From an uncultured bacterium (lineage in GTDB: Bacteria; Bacillota; Clostridia; Lachnospirales; Lachnospiraceae), in contig CAMTMP010000040.1 of assembly GCA_947073545.1 (NCBI GenBank), positions 1 to 34,194 on the forward strand: 34,194 bases of DNA. The letters are read 5' to 3'. The number at the start of each line of letters is the position of its first letter. The first letter of the stretch is position 1. The notes below the pieces were generated by a model. That model searched no databases. It saw nothing but the letters and a program-made list of their open reading frames with translations, and was not told where the DNA came from. The position numbers and the translations under genes were made by a program. This document shows positions 1-9,551 of this stretch, piece after piece.

Positions 1-155
1 CAATGGCTGTTATCAAAGCCTTACGAAGACTATGCCTGAGAGAAACAGCTTAGCTCAAAAGTTGTAAAGTGGTGTTATATGTATATGTAGCATACACGCA
101 TGAAAAACACCTTATTCTGATAAATGTCCTCGAAAAACAGCCGTCTGCCGGATTT

Positions 156-1211
156 TTATCCGCATATCCCGTCAAGCGCCCGGTACAGCGCCTCCATCTG
201 CCCGTCCGTACCGATGGTGATACGCAGATAATTGTTAATTCTTGTTTTATCCCACCATCTGACATATATGTCGTTTTCCTTCAACCGCTCAAATATCTCG
301 CGGGCAGGCATCGTTTTGTGAGAAGCGAAGATAAAATTGGCAGAGGACTTCGGAAAAGTAAATCCCCGCTTTATCAGCTCCTCTTCGGCCTTTTCTCTGG
401 TCTGTATGATCTTTTGACAGCACTCCCTAAAGTACGCCTCGTCCCGCACGGCCACTGCGCCAAGCTCCAGAGCCGCCGTGTTCATGGTGTAGGAATTGAC
501 CGAATATTTCACATCATTCAGATACCGGATCAGCGCAGGCTGTCCCATGCAGAAACCGACACGCATACCTGCCATGGACCGGGACTTGGAAAAGGTCTGT
601 ACCACCAGCAGATTGTCGTATTTATCAATGAGCGGCAGTGCGCTCGTACCGCCAAAATCAATGTACGCTTCATCCACAATCACAACCACATCCTGGTTCG
701 CCGCAACGATCTCCTCCACTTTTTCAAGTGGCATCAGCACCCCGGTAGGCGCATTGGGATTCGGAAAAACCACACCGCCATTGGGCTTGCAGTAATCTGC
801 CGGGCAAATCTGAAAATCCGCATCCAGCGCCTTCGTCTCATACGGTATTTTATATACATTCGCCCACACATCATAAAAAGAATAGGTGATATCCGGGAAA
901 AAAATAGGTCTGCCCGACTGAAAAAAAGTCATAAAAGCCATGGAAAGCACATCGTCCGAACCGACGCCAATAAAAATCTGATCCGTCCCGATCTGATAAT
1001 GCGCCGCCAGCGCCGCCGCCAGCTCCGTCTTCTCCGGGAAAGCGGGATACAGCCGCAGCTTCTCCACATTAAGCGATGCCGCCGCTTTCGCCACTCCCGG
1101 CGCGGGCGCATAAGGGTTTTCATTGGTATTTAGTTTGATAACACCTGCTTTTTGCGGCTGTTCGCCGGGCGTATAGGGCACCACCCTGCACACATTTTCT
1201 TCCCATTTCAT
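156..1211 (-). CDS. hisC: Histidinol-phosphate aminotransferase-like PLP enzyme
   Basis: A 351-residue fold-type I PLP aminotransferase of the HisC family, which normally transfers an amino group between L-histidinol phosphate and 2-oxoglutarate in the cytoplasm. The N-terminus carries the family signature LNTNENP (substrate pocket), the middle has VDEAYIDF (Asp contacting PLP) and the lysine that would form the Schiff base is in TFSKSRSMAGMRVGF. Length is normal for HisC. The start is an ATG preceded by GGAGA at good spacing. It begins 19 bases after the glycosyltransferase stop, so the two are probably co-transcribed. No other histidine genes are present, so the true substrate could be another amino acid or a phosphorylated aminoalcohol. 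Family assignment is firm; the exact reaction is inferred. Confidence 0.88.
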   Translation of the reverse strand: MKWEENVCRVVPYTPGEQPQKAGVIKLNTNENPYAPAPGVAKAAASLNVEKLRLYPAFPEKTELAAALAAHYQIGTDQIFIGVGSDDVLSMAFMTFFQSGRPIFFPDITYSFYDVWANVYKIPYETKALDADFQICPADYCKPNGGVVFPNPNAPTGVLMPLEKVEEIVAANQDVVVIVDEAYIDFGGTSALPLIDKYDNLLVVQTFSKSRSMAGMRVGFCMGQPALIRYLNDVKYSVNSYTMNTAALELGAVAVRDEAYFRECCQKIIQTREKAEEELIKRGFTFPKSSANFIFASHKTMPAREIFERLKENDIYVRWWDKTRINNYLRITIGTDGQMEALYRALDGICG

Positions 1212-1230
1212 GCGGTTTGTCTCCTTCTTC

Positions 1231-2247
1231 TCACGTTATTGACCACGCAGCCGCGAGTCTGCTATATTCCGCCGCCTGTTTGTCATTGCCAAGCTCCTGA
1301 CAGCACTTGGCAAGCCCCCGCAGGGGAAGGTCGCCGCTGCTGTGAATATCCAAAATACTCTCCGTCTCATATGCCGCATTGTACAGCCACACAACAGCCT
1401 CGTCATAATCTTTCCGTTCCATATAATAAGCACCCAGTTCGCAGCAGATTTCCGCGCAGCCTTCTGAAACCACCGCTTTCATCGCGTATTTAAAGAAATC
1501 CGCCACATCCCCGGCAAGCCTCGCCGCTCTCGCCGCCACACAGGCGGCCTCCATCAGCTCCTCTTCTCCCCGCCTCTCATCCTTGCAGGAGTCCCGGAAA
1601 AATGCCCGAGCCGCCAGAAAGTCCTTCGCCTCGCCGGAAATAAAAAGCTCCTTCGCGTAAATACTGTGCAGTCTTTTATCCAGAAATTCCCCCTTCTCCA
1701 CAAGCCGCGCGAAAGCCGCCAGATCACGGTCTTTGTGATTCTCCTCCGGCAAATGTTGAATACAGATTTCGCTGTCATAAATAACAGGCGTAACTCCAAC
1801 CTGCTCATGGATGGCTCCCTGCCAGCGGAAGCTACGGTTTCTTCTGAAAAGTTTAGGGCGCAGCTCCTTGTCGAAATTATAGATTGTCCCGTTTGCAAGT
1901 TGGTTTACATAATACATCTGCACAATCTCGATCTCCGGCAGCAGAACCTCTTTCATCCGCAGGAATGCGGCTCTGTTTTCCTCGTCAAGCACCTCGTCCG
2001 CATCCGCCGAGTAGATATACTCCATCTCTGCCTTGGAAAAAGCGAAGTTCCTTGCCTCGGAAAAATCCCCTGTCCATGCGAAATCATAGATCCGGTCCGT
2101 ATACGCTGCCGCGATCCGCTTCGTCGCATCCGTAGAACCCGTGTCCACGATGATCATCTCATCCACAAGCCCTCTCAGGCTGTCCAGGCACCTTGCCAAT
2201 ATCCGCTCTTCATTTTTCACGATCATGCACAGGCTGATTGTGGCCAT
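1231..2247 (-). CDS. Family 2 glycosyltransferase with C-terminal TPR-like region
   Basis: A 338-residue protein starting with the GT-A signature ATISLCMIVKNEERIL, followed by a DTGSTD motif and the DXD-type metal site in YSADADEVL. These define a GT2 enzyme that transfers a sugar from a nucleotide donor in the cytoplasm. The last third is helical and resembles tetratricopeptide repeats (EICCELGAYYMERKDYDEA), an arrangement common in Clostridia glycosyltransferases that modify proteins or peptides. The open frame extends 50 codons further upstream, but the extension is Arg/Cys-rich and unlike the family. The ATG at 2247 has AGGAAG just before it and fits the conserved N-terminus, so I use it. 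Acceptor and donor are unknown. Confidence 0.85.
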   Translation of the reverse strand: MATISLCMIVKNEERILARCLDSLRGLVDEMIIVDTGSTDATKRIAAAYTDRIYDFAWTGDFSEARNFAFSKAEMEYIYSADADEVLDEENRAAFLRMKEVLLPEIEIVQMYYVNQLANGTIYNFDKELRPKLFRRNRSFRWQGAIHEQVGVTPVIYDSEICIQHLPEENHKDRDLAAFARLVEKGEFLDKRLHSIYAKELFISGEAKDFLAARAFFRDSCKDERRGEEELMEAACVAARAARLAGDVADFFKYAMKAVVSEGCAEICCELGAYYMERKDYDEAVVWLYNAAYETESILDIHSSGDLPLRGLAKCCQELGNDKQAAEYSRLAAAWSIT

Positions 2248-2342
2248 GGATATTCTTCCTTTCCCTCTCCCGGCGTTCTGCGCAGCGCTCCCTATCGTCC
2301 GCCGACAGACCGGCTCCCGTCTCCGGCATTTGACCTCTCGCA

Positions 2343-2615
2343 TCACCGATAGGAAAACAGCACTTCCGCCTGCATTCTCTCCTCCACAGGCAGCCACGCT
2401 TCGCTCCTTCCCGCGCGAAACAGCAGATTCTCATAGCGGTGCTTCTTTACAAACCGCTCCGGCGTATCAAGCTGGTATCTTGTCGTATAGGAGCTGTCCC
2501 CGAACCGCTCAGGCAGATTTATGACATATGTGTCGCTCATTCTGCACAGTCTCACTCTGCCGAGCAGACGATACTTTCTGCCATCCCAGTTGTAAATCTT
2601 TACCTTATCTCTCAT
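2343..2615 (-). CDS. Small protein of unknown function
   Basis: A 90-residue charged protein starting MRDKVKIYNWDG, rich in Arg, Tyr and aromatic residues, without a signal peptide or membrane segment. The frame is open a further 11 codons upstream, but the internal ATG at 2615 gives a more natural N-terminus. It lies between an acyltransferase gene and a glycosyltransferase gene on the same strand, 95 bases before the latter. I do not recognise a domain. Its coding status is supported by its place in the tandem minus-strand layout and its non-repetitive composition, but remains less certain than its neighbours. Confidence 0.6.
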   Translation of the reverse strand: MRDKVKIYNWDGRKYRLLGRVRLCRMSDTYVINLPERFGDSSYTTRYQLDTPERFVKKHRYENLLFRAGRSEAWLPVEERMQAEVLFSYR

Positions 2616-2754
2616 TGTGCCTCCATTCCGGCACATCTCTCCACACATTCTTTAGATAGAGTAACACACTCACCCGCCGTTTGCAATTCAAACCCACATA
2701 AGATGCACATGCCGACTCCATCCGGCCCGCTTTCCGGCATTTCCCGCTGCCCGT

Positions 2755-3954
2755 TTAGTCCGACCGCCTCAGAACGGGAAGCCGCCGCCCGACCGCCGGA
2801 AGCAGGATATCAAGCCCCCTCTGTAGCAGCATCGGCAGCCCCACGCCCGCGGCCAGATACACCATCTGAAACGCCTCCGACCCTTTTACCAAATAGTAAT
2901 AGTCGATATTCCCATAAAAGGACGCAAAGTCAAAATCCGCCAGATATCCCGTATGCGCGGCGATCCCTGCCAGAACCGCCTTTACCAGCATAAAAGCCAT
3001 GATGTGGTGCATCATCACCGCATAGGTATTGCGGCCCAGATACAGGAGAAATCCGTCCGCGGATTTTCCCGCCGCTGACAGAACGCCCTGTCTTTTCCGC
3101 CCGGGCTGCGCCGCTGCACAGCTTCCCTTTGCCCCGCACAGCGGAGCCAGTATTTTCGAAACACGCAGCCAGAACGCCACGCCTGACACTACTGTCATAT
3201 ATGGAATCACCGGCCCGTTGGCAAAACCCGTGCACCACACACTGCTGTAAGCAAGCCCGTTACAGCATAGATGCAAGAGCACCTGTACCCCAATCACAAT
3301 GGCAAAATACGGCAGATTTCCAAGGGTGTCCCGTCTTTCTAACCTCTTCTTATAAAACTGCCCCATCTGAAAACAGGGATAGAGAAAAAGAATCCGTCCC
3401 GGCGTCTTGTATAATCCCCACACGCGCCCCTGCACGGCAAAGTACACCACTGCCATCCCCACCGCAAGAGATCCCATGAAAATCAGCCATTCGCTGTTCC
3501 CATGCAGCCGTTTGAGCAAAAGCCGCATACACAGGTTCATCGCCTCTACGACAAACAGCACGGGCACAAACCACGCCGCAAAATTGTAGATAAACTGATA
3601 TCCGTTTAAGAAAGGGGATGCAAAAAGCGTCTTTAAAGACACCGCCTCGCCCAGAGAAAATCCGCCAAACGTCCTGAGCGTCTGCGCAAGGATTCCATAG
3701 AACACATTCCAGATAAAATAGGGCAGAAGAAGACGTTTTGCCTTTTTTTTCAGATATGCAAGAGGACGGCTCTCCTCCTCTTCCCGATAAAAATAGCCGG
3801 ATATAAACATAAAAAGCGGCACATGGAACGAATAATAGGGAAACAGACCACCCACTGTTAATATGTCGTAGCCCGAATGGCCAGCCACGATCATGATGAT
3901 GGACAGGGCAGAGAGAATGCCGAATGTAACATTATATTCCAAATGCTCCGGCAT
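2755..3954 (-). CDS. Acyltransferase family 3 membrane protein
   Basis: A 399-residue polytopic protein with about ten hydrophobic segments. It has the Acyltransferase 3 (OafA/WecH/NolL-like) pattern: an early conserved His in SIIMIVAGHSGYD, then YYSFHVPLFMFISGYFYR at the second segment and LLLPYFIWNVFYG after a basic loop. Such proteins O-acylate surface glycans or other extracytoplasmic targets. The start ATG has a strong GGAGGTGAT site nine bases upstream. A poorly defined segment around residues 275-300 is Ala/Gly-rich with basic residues and probably forms a cytoplasmic loop. With the downstream glycosyltransferase, the context suggests cell-surface glycan decoration; the acceptor is unknown. 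Confidence 0.85.
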   Translation of the reverse strand: MPEHLEYNVTFGILSALSIIMIVAGHSGYDILTVGGLFPYYSFHVPLFMFISGYFYREEEESRPLAYLKKKAKRLLLPYFIWNVFYGILAQTLRTFGGFSLGEAVSLKTLFASPFLNGYQFIYNFAAWFVPVLFVVEAMNLCMRLLLKRLHGNSEWLIFMGSLAVGMAVVYFAVQGRVWGLYKTPGRILFLYPCFQMGQFYKKRLERRDTLGNLPYFAIVIGVQVLLHLCCNGLAYSSVWCTGFANGPVIPYMTVVSGVAFWLRVSKILAPLCGAKGSCAAAQPGRKRQGVLSAAGKSADGFLLYLGRNTYAVMMHHIMAFMLVKAVLAGIAAHTGYLADFDFASFYGNIDYYYLVKGSEAFQMVYLAAGVGLPMLLQRGLDILLPAVGRRLPVLRRSD

Positions 3955-4000
3955 GCAGTATCACCTCCTGTTCTATTATGCTATTGTATCACGCCCCTAT

Positions 4001-4029
4001 TTGAATATCCACAAAAGATATTGTAAAAT
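4001..4029 (+). promoter_or_regulatory. Predicted sigma-A promoter for the 4098 lipoprotein gene
   Basis: TTGAAT at 4001-4006 and TAAAAT at 4024-4029 are separated by exactly 17 bases, placing the predicted start about 60 bases ahead of the lipoprotein ATG. Seen in sequence only. Confidence 0.55.
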
Positions 4030-4097
4030 AATACGCGGCCCTCTAAAATAGGCATATACGCACTGAAAAATAATCTGACGACGAAACGGACAAAGTT

Positions 4098-5186
4098 ATG
4101 AAAAAAACACTACGGAGACCAAAACACCCGCTCTTAAACATACGATTCCTCATTTTTCCACTGCTTTTGGCAGGGCTCCTCACAGCCTGCAGTCCGGGCG
4201 ACCCCCCTTCCCGCGCCGCCATAAAGGAGATCAACTCCCCACTGCCCAGTGAAGCGCATCTGCGCGCCTTTACTACCGTGCAGGATCTCGCGGACGAAAA
4301 TTTCACCCCTGCCGCCGGGCAGGATATGCCCCGCAATGCCTTTGCGGATTTGAGCGTCCCCACCTATATCACCAAAGTGCAGGACACTTACTTTATCGTA
4401 GACTGTTATCACGATCAGGTGATATACCATGACAGCCTCGCAGATCCTTTGACGGACTGGCACGTTTTGACGGGCGAAATCGCCAAAGGCCACACCATCG
4501 CCAGCGACGGGCTGGTATATCTGGTGGACGACACGGAGGGAAACCGCATCCTTGTGTTTGAAAAAAAGGAGGGCGTTTTCTACCACACCCAGACATTGGA
4601 TGAAGTCGGAAACCGCCCTCACTATATTGTCTATGACGCCCCCACGGACACCTTCTACGTGTGGAGCTCCATGAACGGTGAAATGTACCTTTGCCGCCAC
4701 GATCCCGGCAGCCCGCAGATGTATCTCACACAAGTCCGCACCGTGGATGCCCTGAGAGACACCTATGTGCGTTCCTTCACCATAGACGGGGACGACATTT
4801 ACTTCGTCTCCGGAATCCCCGGCACACCCGCAGTCCTGCAGGCGGATCTGTCCACCTTTGCCGTGCAAAAAACCTATCCGGTACCCGACGAGCTGGCTGG
4901 CATGATACAAATTACCTTTGCCGAAAAAAACTGCTACATCACCGTTTCCACCGATATCACGGGCAGTCAGGACTTTGCCACCATCATCCGCGCAAAGAAT
5001 CTGAAAGACCTTGCCCGCGGAAAGTATGAAGATATCTACGAAAATTTCATCGGCGGCGGCACGCCCTACTACATAACCCAAATAGATAACAGTTATTATT
5101 TAACCGAACACCGCATTCCCGGCCACGCCGTCTGGAAATTCGATATCTCGAAAGACGGCGTAGAGAATGTAACGGCAGTCTACTAA
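4098..5186 (+). CDS. Predicted beta-propeller-like lipoprotein of unknown function
   Basis: A 362-residue protein with a basic N-terminus, a hydrophobic stretch and a lipobox LLTAC, predicting export and lipid attachment at the Cys near residue 31. The mature part consists of recurring short beta-rich units with aromatic and Asp-rich turns (for example YLVDDTEGNRILVFEK, TFYVWSSMNGEMYLCRH and DDIYFVSG), the pattern of a WD40/NHL-type propeller. I recognise no catalytic motif. The ribosome binding site is weak. The gene stands alone on the plus strand, has its own promoter, and its stop overlaps the stop of the convergent antiporter gene by four bases. A binding or sensing role outside the membrane is inference. 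Confidence 0.8.
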   Translation: MKKTLRRPKHPLLNIRFLIFPLLLAGLLTACSPGDPPSRAAIKEINSPLPSEAHLRAFTTVQDLADENFTPAAGQDMPRNAFADLSVPTYITKVQDTYFIVDCYHDQVIYHDSLADPLTDWHVLTGEIAKGHTIASDGLVYLVDDTEGNRILVFEKKEGVFYHTQTLDEVGNRPHYIVYDAPTDTFYVWSSMNGEMYLCRHDPGSPQMYLTQVRTVDALRDTYVRSFTIDGDDIYFVSGIPGTPAVLQADLSTFAVQKTYPVPDELAGMIQITFAEKNCYITVSTDITGSQDFATIIRAKNLKDLARGKYEDIYENFIGGGTPYYITQIDNSYYLTEHRIPGHAVWKFDISKDGVENVTAVY

Positions 5187-6805
5187 TCTTCCACCACACC
5201 GTTCATCCCGCGAAGCGCAAACAGCACCAAAACCATCAGCACGATTCCTACGGGAAGCGCGATCCACGCGCTCTTTACAAAACCTGCCACGATATAGGTG
5301 ATAAAGGAAACCACCGCCGCCACTACCGCATAGGGAAGCTGGGTCGTCACATGGTTCACGTGCTCGCACTGAGCACCCGCGGAGGCCATGATGGTCGTAT
5401 CGGAGATGGGAGAACAGTGATCGCCGCAGACCGCACCCGCCATACATGCGGAGATGGACATAATCATCATTTGCGGATCGCCGTTCTGGAATACTGCCAC
5501 CACAATGGGAATCAGAATGCCGAAGGTTCCCCAGGAAGTACCTGTTGCAAAGGCAAGAAAACACCCTACCACAAAGATAATCGCAGGCAGGAAGTTCATA
5601 AACGCGCCCGCGCTGGACGCCACCAGCCCTGCCACATACACATCCGCGCCCAGACTGTCCGTCATTGCCTTGAGCGTCCATGCAAAAGTCAGAATCAGAA
5701 TCGCCGGCACCATTGCCCGGAACCCTTCCGGAATACAGTCCATACACGCCTTAAATGTAAGCACCCGGCGAATCTGGTAGAGAAGAATCGTGATAACCAG
5801 ACCGAAGAAGCTGCCAAGTGTCAGGCCAAGAGACGCGTCAGAGTTCGAAAATGCCTCAACAAAGCCTGCTCCCTTAAAGAAACCGCCCGTATAAATCATA
5901 CCAATCACACAGCAGACGATCAGCGCAGCGATGGGAATCAGCAGATCTACAACGCCGCCCTTCGCATTTACCTTTTCTTCCTTCGCGTTTTCGTAAGGCC
6001 GTCCCGGCGTAGTGAAAAGATCGCCCCTTCTTGCCGCGTTCTTTTCGTGTTCCTTCATTTTGCCGAACTCCGTTTTCATCAACACCATGCCGACCATCAT
6101 AATGATCGTTAAAATCGCGTAGAAATTATAAGGAATCGCACGGATAAAGATGGAAAAGCCGTCTTCCCCCTCCACGAAGCCCGTCACCGCCGCCGCCCAG
6201 GAAGATATCGGTGCGATGATACACACCGGCGCAGCGGTCGCGTCAATCAGGTACGCCAGTTTCGATCTTGACACCTTGAACTTGTCCGTCACAGGGCGCA
6301 TAACGCTTCCCACTGTCAGGCAGTTGAAATAATCGTCGATAAAGATAAGCACACCCAAAAGAACGGTTGCAAGCTGCGCGCCAACCCGGTTTTTGATCTT
6401 GCTTGCCGCAAACTGCCCGAAAGCCGCCGAGCCGCCCGCCTTGTTCATCATACTGACCATCGCCCCCAGAATCACCAGAAATACAAGAATACCTACATTG
6501 TAACTGTCCGACAGCACGCCGATAATCCCGTCCGAAAAAATATGGGTAATCGTCAGCTCAAACTGAAATCCCGAGTACAGAAGCGCTCCCATCAGAATCC
6601 CCACAAACAGGGAGCTGTAAACCTCCTTCGTGATCAGCGCAAGCCCGATAGCTACAATGGCCGGAACCAGCGCCCAGAACGTAGCGTGCAGATCGGGCAC
6701 GTACAAGGTTTCCTCCCCCGCCGCAAACACCGTTGTGGAAAATGCCATCGCCAGCAGAAACGCCGTCGGCACAAGCATACTCCACCTCTTTTTCATTTGT
6801 CTCAT
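5183..6805 (-). CDS. nhaC: NhaC-family Na+/H+ antiporter
   Basis: A 540-residue membrane protein with about 12 hydrophobic segments and the family features of NhaC: a first-half segment with IFIDDYFNCLTVGSVMRP, later SSWAAAVTGFV, and in the second half FATGTSWGTFGILIPI and CGDHCSPISDTTIMAS, which line the ion pathway. It would exchange Na+ (or another cation, or an organic acid pair) for H+ across the membrane. The ATG at 6805 has AAGGAG upstream; a TTG two codons earlier is less likely. The first 33 residues look like a cleavable signal peptide ending VFAAG, which is unusual but occurs in Clostridia members. A small hairpin (6841-6860) lies in its leader. The specific substrate is not decided. 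Confidence 0.9.
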   Translation of the reverse strand: MRQMKKRWSMLVPTAFLLAMAFSTTVFAAGEETLYVPDLHATFWALVPAIVAIGLALITKEVYSSLFVGILMGALLYSGFQFELTITHIFSDGIIGVLSDSYNVGILVFLVILGAMVSMMNKAGGSAAFGQFAASKIKNRVGAQLATVLLGVLIFIDDYFNCLTVGSVMRPVTDKFKVSRSKLAYLIDATAAPVCIIAPISSWAAAVTGFVEGEDGFSIFIRAIPYNFYAILTIIMMVGMVLMKTEFGKMKEHEKNAARRGDLFTTPGRPYENAKEEKVNAKGGVVDLLIPIAALIVCCVIGMIYTGGFFKGAGFVEAFSNSDASLGLTLGSFFGLVITILLYQIRRVLTFKACMDCIPEGFRAMVPAILILTFAWTLKAMTDSLGADVYVAGLVASSAGAFMNFLPAIIFVVGCFLAFATGTSWGTFGILIPIVVAVFQNGDPQMMIMSISACMAGAVCGDHCSPISDTTIMASAGAQCEHVNHVTTQLPYAVVAAVVSFITYIVAGFVKSAWIALPVGIVLMVLVLFALRGMNGVVED

Positions 6806-6840
6806 AACCAATTCTCCTTCTTCTCCTGTTTCGCATAGCT

Positions 6841-6860
6841 CTGACGCTTTAGAACGTCAG
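6841..6860 (-). promoter_or_regulatory. Short 5'-leader hairpin before nhaC
   Basis: CTGACG (6841-6846) and CGTCAG (6855-6860) form a perfect six-base inverted repeat with an eight-base loop in the leader of the antiporter gene, about 35 bases before its ATG. It has no T-run and so is not a terminator; a role in mRNA stability or initiation is only a guess. Confidence 0.35.
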
Positions 6861-6955
6861 ACAGATATCTATATAAAAGTACCACAAACATGCCGATTTG
6901 CAAAGATACTTTACCGCGAAACAGAAGAAAAATTGTAACAGCTCAGCCTTCGGCT

Positions 6956-7750
6956 TCACATCCTCGCCACCATCAGATTCCCCGAAGCATACCGTCTCAG
7001 CCCTCTGTAAAACACCGCCACGGACATCGCCGAAAGCAACGCGGCATACCCTGCCACGGTGAAAAACATCTCTGCGTCAAAACGGACTATCACGTGTACC
7101 GGGTACCAGACGGCCATACCCACCGGAATAATGAAATACAGCAGGAAACGGGAAACGCCCTTAAAAATACCGTCCGGATAAGTACCGAAACTTACGATCC
7201 CCATAACCATTTGGTTTTGCAGCATATCCATCCGCACAAACCAGAAAGACAGGCTCCCCAAAAGCAGGGCGAACGCTGTAAAAACGACCGCTCCCGTCAC
7301 CGTGAACAGCAGAAAGAGGATAAAGCCGCCCACACCCGGACCACAGATTGCAGCAATCGCAATCCCATACAGGAAATCTCCGATCGCCGACACATCGGTA
7401 GATGAAGTAATCACACCGACCAGCACATTTTTCGGCTGTACCAGATAGGCATCCAGTTTTCCATTGATTATCAGATCCGGCAGGGAAAACACCCTTGCAA
7501 ACAATATATGCGAAAGCCCGAAGGACGCCGCAACCAGCCCCCACAAAAGCATAATCTCACGAAACGTATATCCGCCCACCTCCCCCCGCAGCCGAAACAG
7601 AATCATCCACTGCACCAAAAAAGAGGCATTGTTTAATACCATGAATCCCACGTTAGTGAGAAAAGTCACCTTATTCACCATTTCCCGCATCACATTGTAT
7701 TTAATGGAAAGAAGACATACCCGCATTTGATTTTTAACCGCCGTTAACAT
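6956..7750 (-). CDS. ABC-2 type transporter permease (second subunit)
   Basis: A 264-residue integral membrane protein with six predicted hydrophobic segments, of the ABC-2 type, resembling the COG3694/DUF990 permeases that pair with a second permease and a COG4586-type ATPase. Typical is the short loop around SLPDLIINGKLDAYLVQPKN between segments 2 and 3. Together the two permeases would form the export channel. The gene overlaps the end of the upstream permease by 17 bases, so the two are translationally coupled. An ATG at 7726 is an alternative start. The exported substrate cannot be read from the sequence; related systems are often linked to drug or peptide export. Confidence 0.85.
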   Translation of the reverse strand: MLTAVKNQMRVCLLSIKYNVMREMVNKVTFLTNVGFMVLNNASFLVQWMILFRLRGEVGGYTFREIMLLWGLVAASFGLSHILFARVFSLPDLIINGKLDAYLVQPKNVLVGVITSSTDVSAIGDFLYGIAIAAICGPGVGGFILFLLFTVTGAVVFTAFALLLGSLSFWFVRMDMLQNQMVMGIVSFGTYPDGIFKGVSRFLLYFIIPVGMAVWYPVHVIVRFDAEMFFTVAGYAALLSAMSVAVFYRGLRRYASGNLMVARM

Positions 7751-8606
7751 ACAGTTTTTTCACCCCTTTCCCGTAAATCAGAAACATCAGCCCACAGCCC
7801 GCAGCCAGATATACCGCCTGCGCCGCCAGAATTTCCACACATTTCTCCGGGCTGAAATCCACGATCAGCTTAGCCGGCCCGTAAAACACGGTATAGATCG
7901 GCGTCAACTTAAATAACGGCTGTAATGCTTTCGGAAATATCTCAACAGGGAACATCGTTCCGACGATCAAAAGCAGCTTGTCATACAACCACTGGAACGG
8001 CGCCGCATCCTCGATCCAGAAAGAAAACAGGCTGATGCACATCTTAAACACCGCATTGATGGTGAGTCCCAGAACCACGCAGACCGCCATCCCCGGAACC
8101 GCAGTGAGCGGGAACCCGGGCAAAGGCCCAACCATCAGCGTCCCGATCCCCGCCGCCAGCATTGCATACATCGGCAGTCTGACACTCCACTCCCCCGTAT
8201 ATTTCGCCAAAACATACAGCGTGTAATGGTAAGGCTTATTCATCAGATAAGCGATATTACCGCCCCGGATGTCTGTCGAAACTTCCCTCGCCACAGAAGC
8301 CGCACCTGATCCAAACCAGATCATTTCCGTCATCATCACATACCAGATCATCTGCTCCTTCGTGTAACCCGCAATCAGCTCCCCCGGTGTCCGGTACATA
8401 TACTCCCAGAGCATGATAAAAGTATAGATAAAAACCGCATAGCTGAAAAATCCCACAACGATATTTGCCGCATACTGCAAATTCTCCAAAAGGACAAGCC
8501 GGTATATGACCGCATATTTGCGCCACGGCATACCCTTTACACGCCCGCCCCGTCCGCGCGCCAATGACAGCGCGCCCGCGGCATTCCTCTTTCCCCATCC
8601 ATACAT
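7734..8606 (-). CDS. ABC-2 type transporter permease (first subunit)
   Basis: A 290-residue membrane protein with six hydrophobic segments of the COG4587 ABC-2 class. The conserved region STDIRGGNIAYLMNKPYHYTLYVL parallels the corresponding loop of its partner permease, suggesting an ancient duplication. The ATG at 8606 follows the ATPase stop by three bases and has GGAGG eight bases upstream, so I keep it. This adds a basic 25-residue N-terminal stretch rich in Gly and Arg before the usual start (MPWRKY), an oddity that could also mean the start is at 8531. It forms a heterodimeric channel with the next gene and is driven by the preceding ATPase. Confidence 0.85.
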   Translation of the reverse strand: MYGWGKRNAAGALSLARGRGGRVKGMPWRKYAVIYRLVLLENLQYAANIVVGFFSYAVFIYTFIMLWEYMYRTPGELIAGYTKEQMIWYVMMTEMIWFGSGAASVAREVSTDIRGGNIAYLMNKPYHYTLYVLAKYTGEWSVRLPMYAMLAAGIGTLMVGPLPGFPLTAVPGMAVCVVLGLTINAVFKMCISLFSFWIEDAAPFQWLYDKLLLIVGTMFPVEIFPKALQPLFKLTPIYTVFYGPAKLIVDFSPEKCVEILAAQAVYLAAGCGLMFLIYGKGVKKLYVNGG

Positions 8607-8609
8607 ACG

Positions 8610-9482
8610 TCATTCCTCCCCCTGCGACTTGTATATCTCTACGATGATATCTTCCAGCGACGCGTCCGAAATATCCCCGCTCCCTGCCGCCTCGTTCCCG
8701 CGGTCCTGTTCCACAATGTCCGCAGCCTGTTTATGCGGATAATGGCTTTTCAAATGCTCCACCGAATCGTCCATGACAATCCGCCCGTCGTTCACAATGA
8801 TAATACGCCTGCACAGCTTCTCGATGTCTCCCACATCGTGACTGGTCAGGAAAATCGTGGTGTGCTCCTCTCTGTTCATCTGTTTCACCAATTCCCGCAC
8901 ATTTTCCTTCACCACCGGGTCTAATCCGATCGTCGGCTCATCCAGAAACAGCACCTTCGGCTTATGGATGAGCGCTACAACCATCTCACAGCGGATGCGC
9001 TGCCCCAGCGACAAATTTCTGACAGGTATGTCAATAAAGTCTTTCAGAGCAAACCGTTCCGAAAGTTCGTCGATTCGTACCTCTGTCTCCCGCTCCGTCA
9101 GGTCATAGATCGCCCCGAAGAAACGGAAATTATCATGAGGCGTCAGGTGCGTCCAGAGCTGCTCCTTCTGGCCGAACACCGTGCCGATCTGATAGGCAAG
9201 CTGCCTTCTCTGCTTCGTCGGATCAACGCCAAGCACTTCTACCCGCCCGCCGTCAGGATAGAGTATTCCCGTCAGCATCTTGATGGTCGTGCTTTTTCCC
9301 GCGCCGTTTGGGCCGATAAATGCCAGTATCTCCCCCTCCGGCACTGAAAAAGATACGCCGTTCACCGCACGGATTTCCTCTGTCTGCGGATGAAAAATCG
9401 CCTTGACGCTGCCGCGCATCCCCTTCTCCTTCCTCTTCACCCGAAATGTCTTCGATAAATTTTCTACTTGGATTGCCTGCAT
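8610..9482 (-). CDS. ABC transporter ATP-binding protein (exporter)
   Basis: A 290-residue ATPase with Walker [10 protein letters not shown] (residues about 57-65), the signature LSLGQR, Walker [14 protein letters not shown] and the switch His in LTSHD. It belongs to the COG4586 group, marked by the N-terminal insertion between strand 1 and Walker A (around [17 protein letters not shown]) and by GQKEQLW in the Q-loop. It energises the two following ABC-2 permeases. The C-terminal tail (about residues 245-290) has an acidic, Gly/Asp-rich spacer before the final helix. AGGAGG precedes the ATG. The gene starts about 70 bases after the terminator of the small upstream transcript, so read-through or attenuation control is possible. 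Confidence 0.9.
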   Translation of the reverse strand: MQAIQVENLSKTFRVKRKEKGMRGSVKAIFHPQTEEIRAVNGVSFSVPEGEILAFIGPNGAGKSTTIKMLTGILYPDGGRVEVLGVDPTKQRRQLAYQIGTVFGQKEQLWTHLTPHDNFRFFGAIYDLTERETEVRIDELSERFALKDFIDIPVRNLSLGQRIRCEMVVALIHKPKVLFLDEPTIGLDPVVKENVRELVKQMNREEHTTIFLTSHDVGDIEKLCRRIIIVNDGRIVMDDSVEHLKSHYPHKQAADIVEQDRGNEAAGSGDISDASLEDIIVEIYKSQGEE

Positions 9483-9551
9483 TTCTGTTTCCTCCTTTCC
9501 TGACTCTATCTTTTTTTAATAAAATCGCTTTCTGACTCTGCTTATTCGCGC

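Noticed and set aside
1..155. Imperfect inverted repeat around 72-112 after hisC
   Set aside because: Arms GGTGTT/AACACC enclose a poorly paired interior and no T-run follows; too weak to call a terminator.
69..1133. 354-residue plus-strand frame opposite the hisC gene
   Set aside because: Arg/His-rich, no recognisable motif, fully opposite a clear HisC; a shadow frame.
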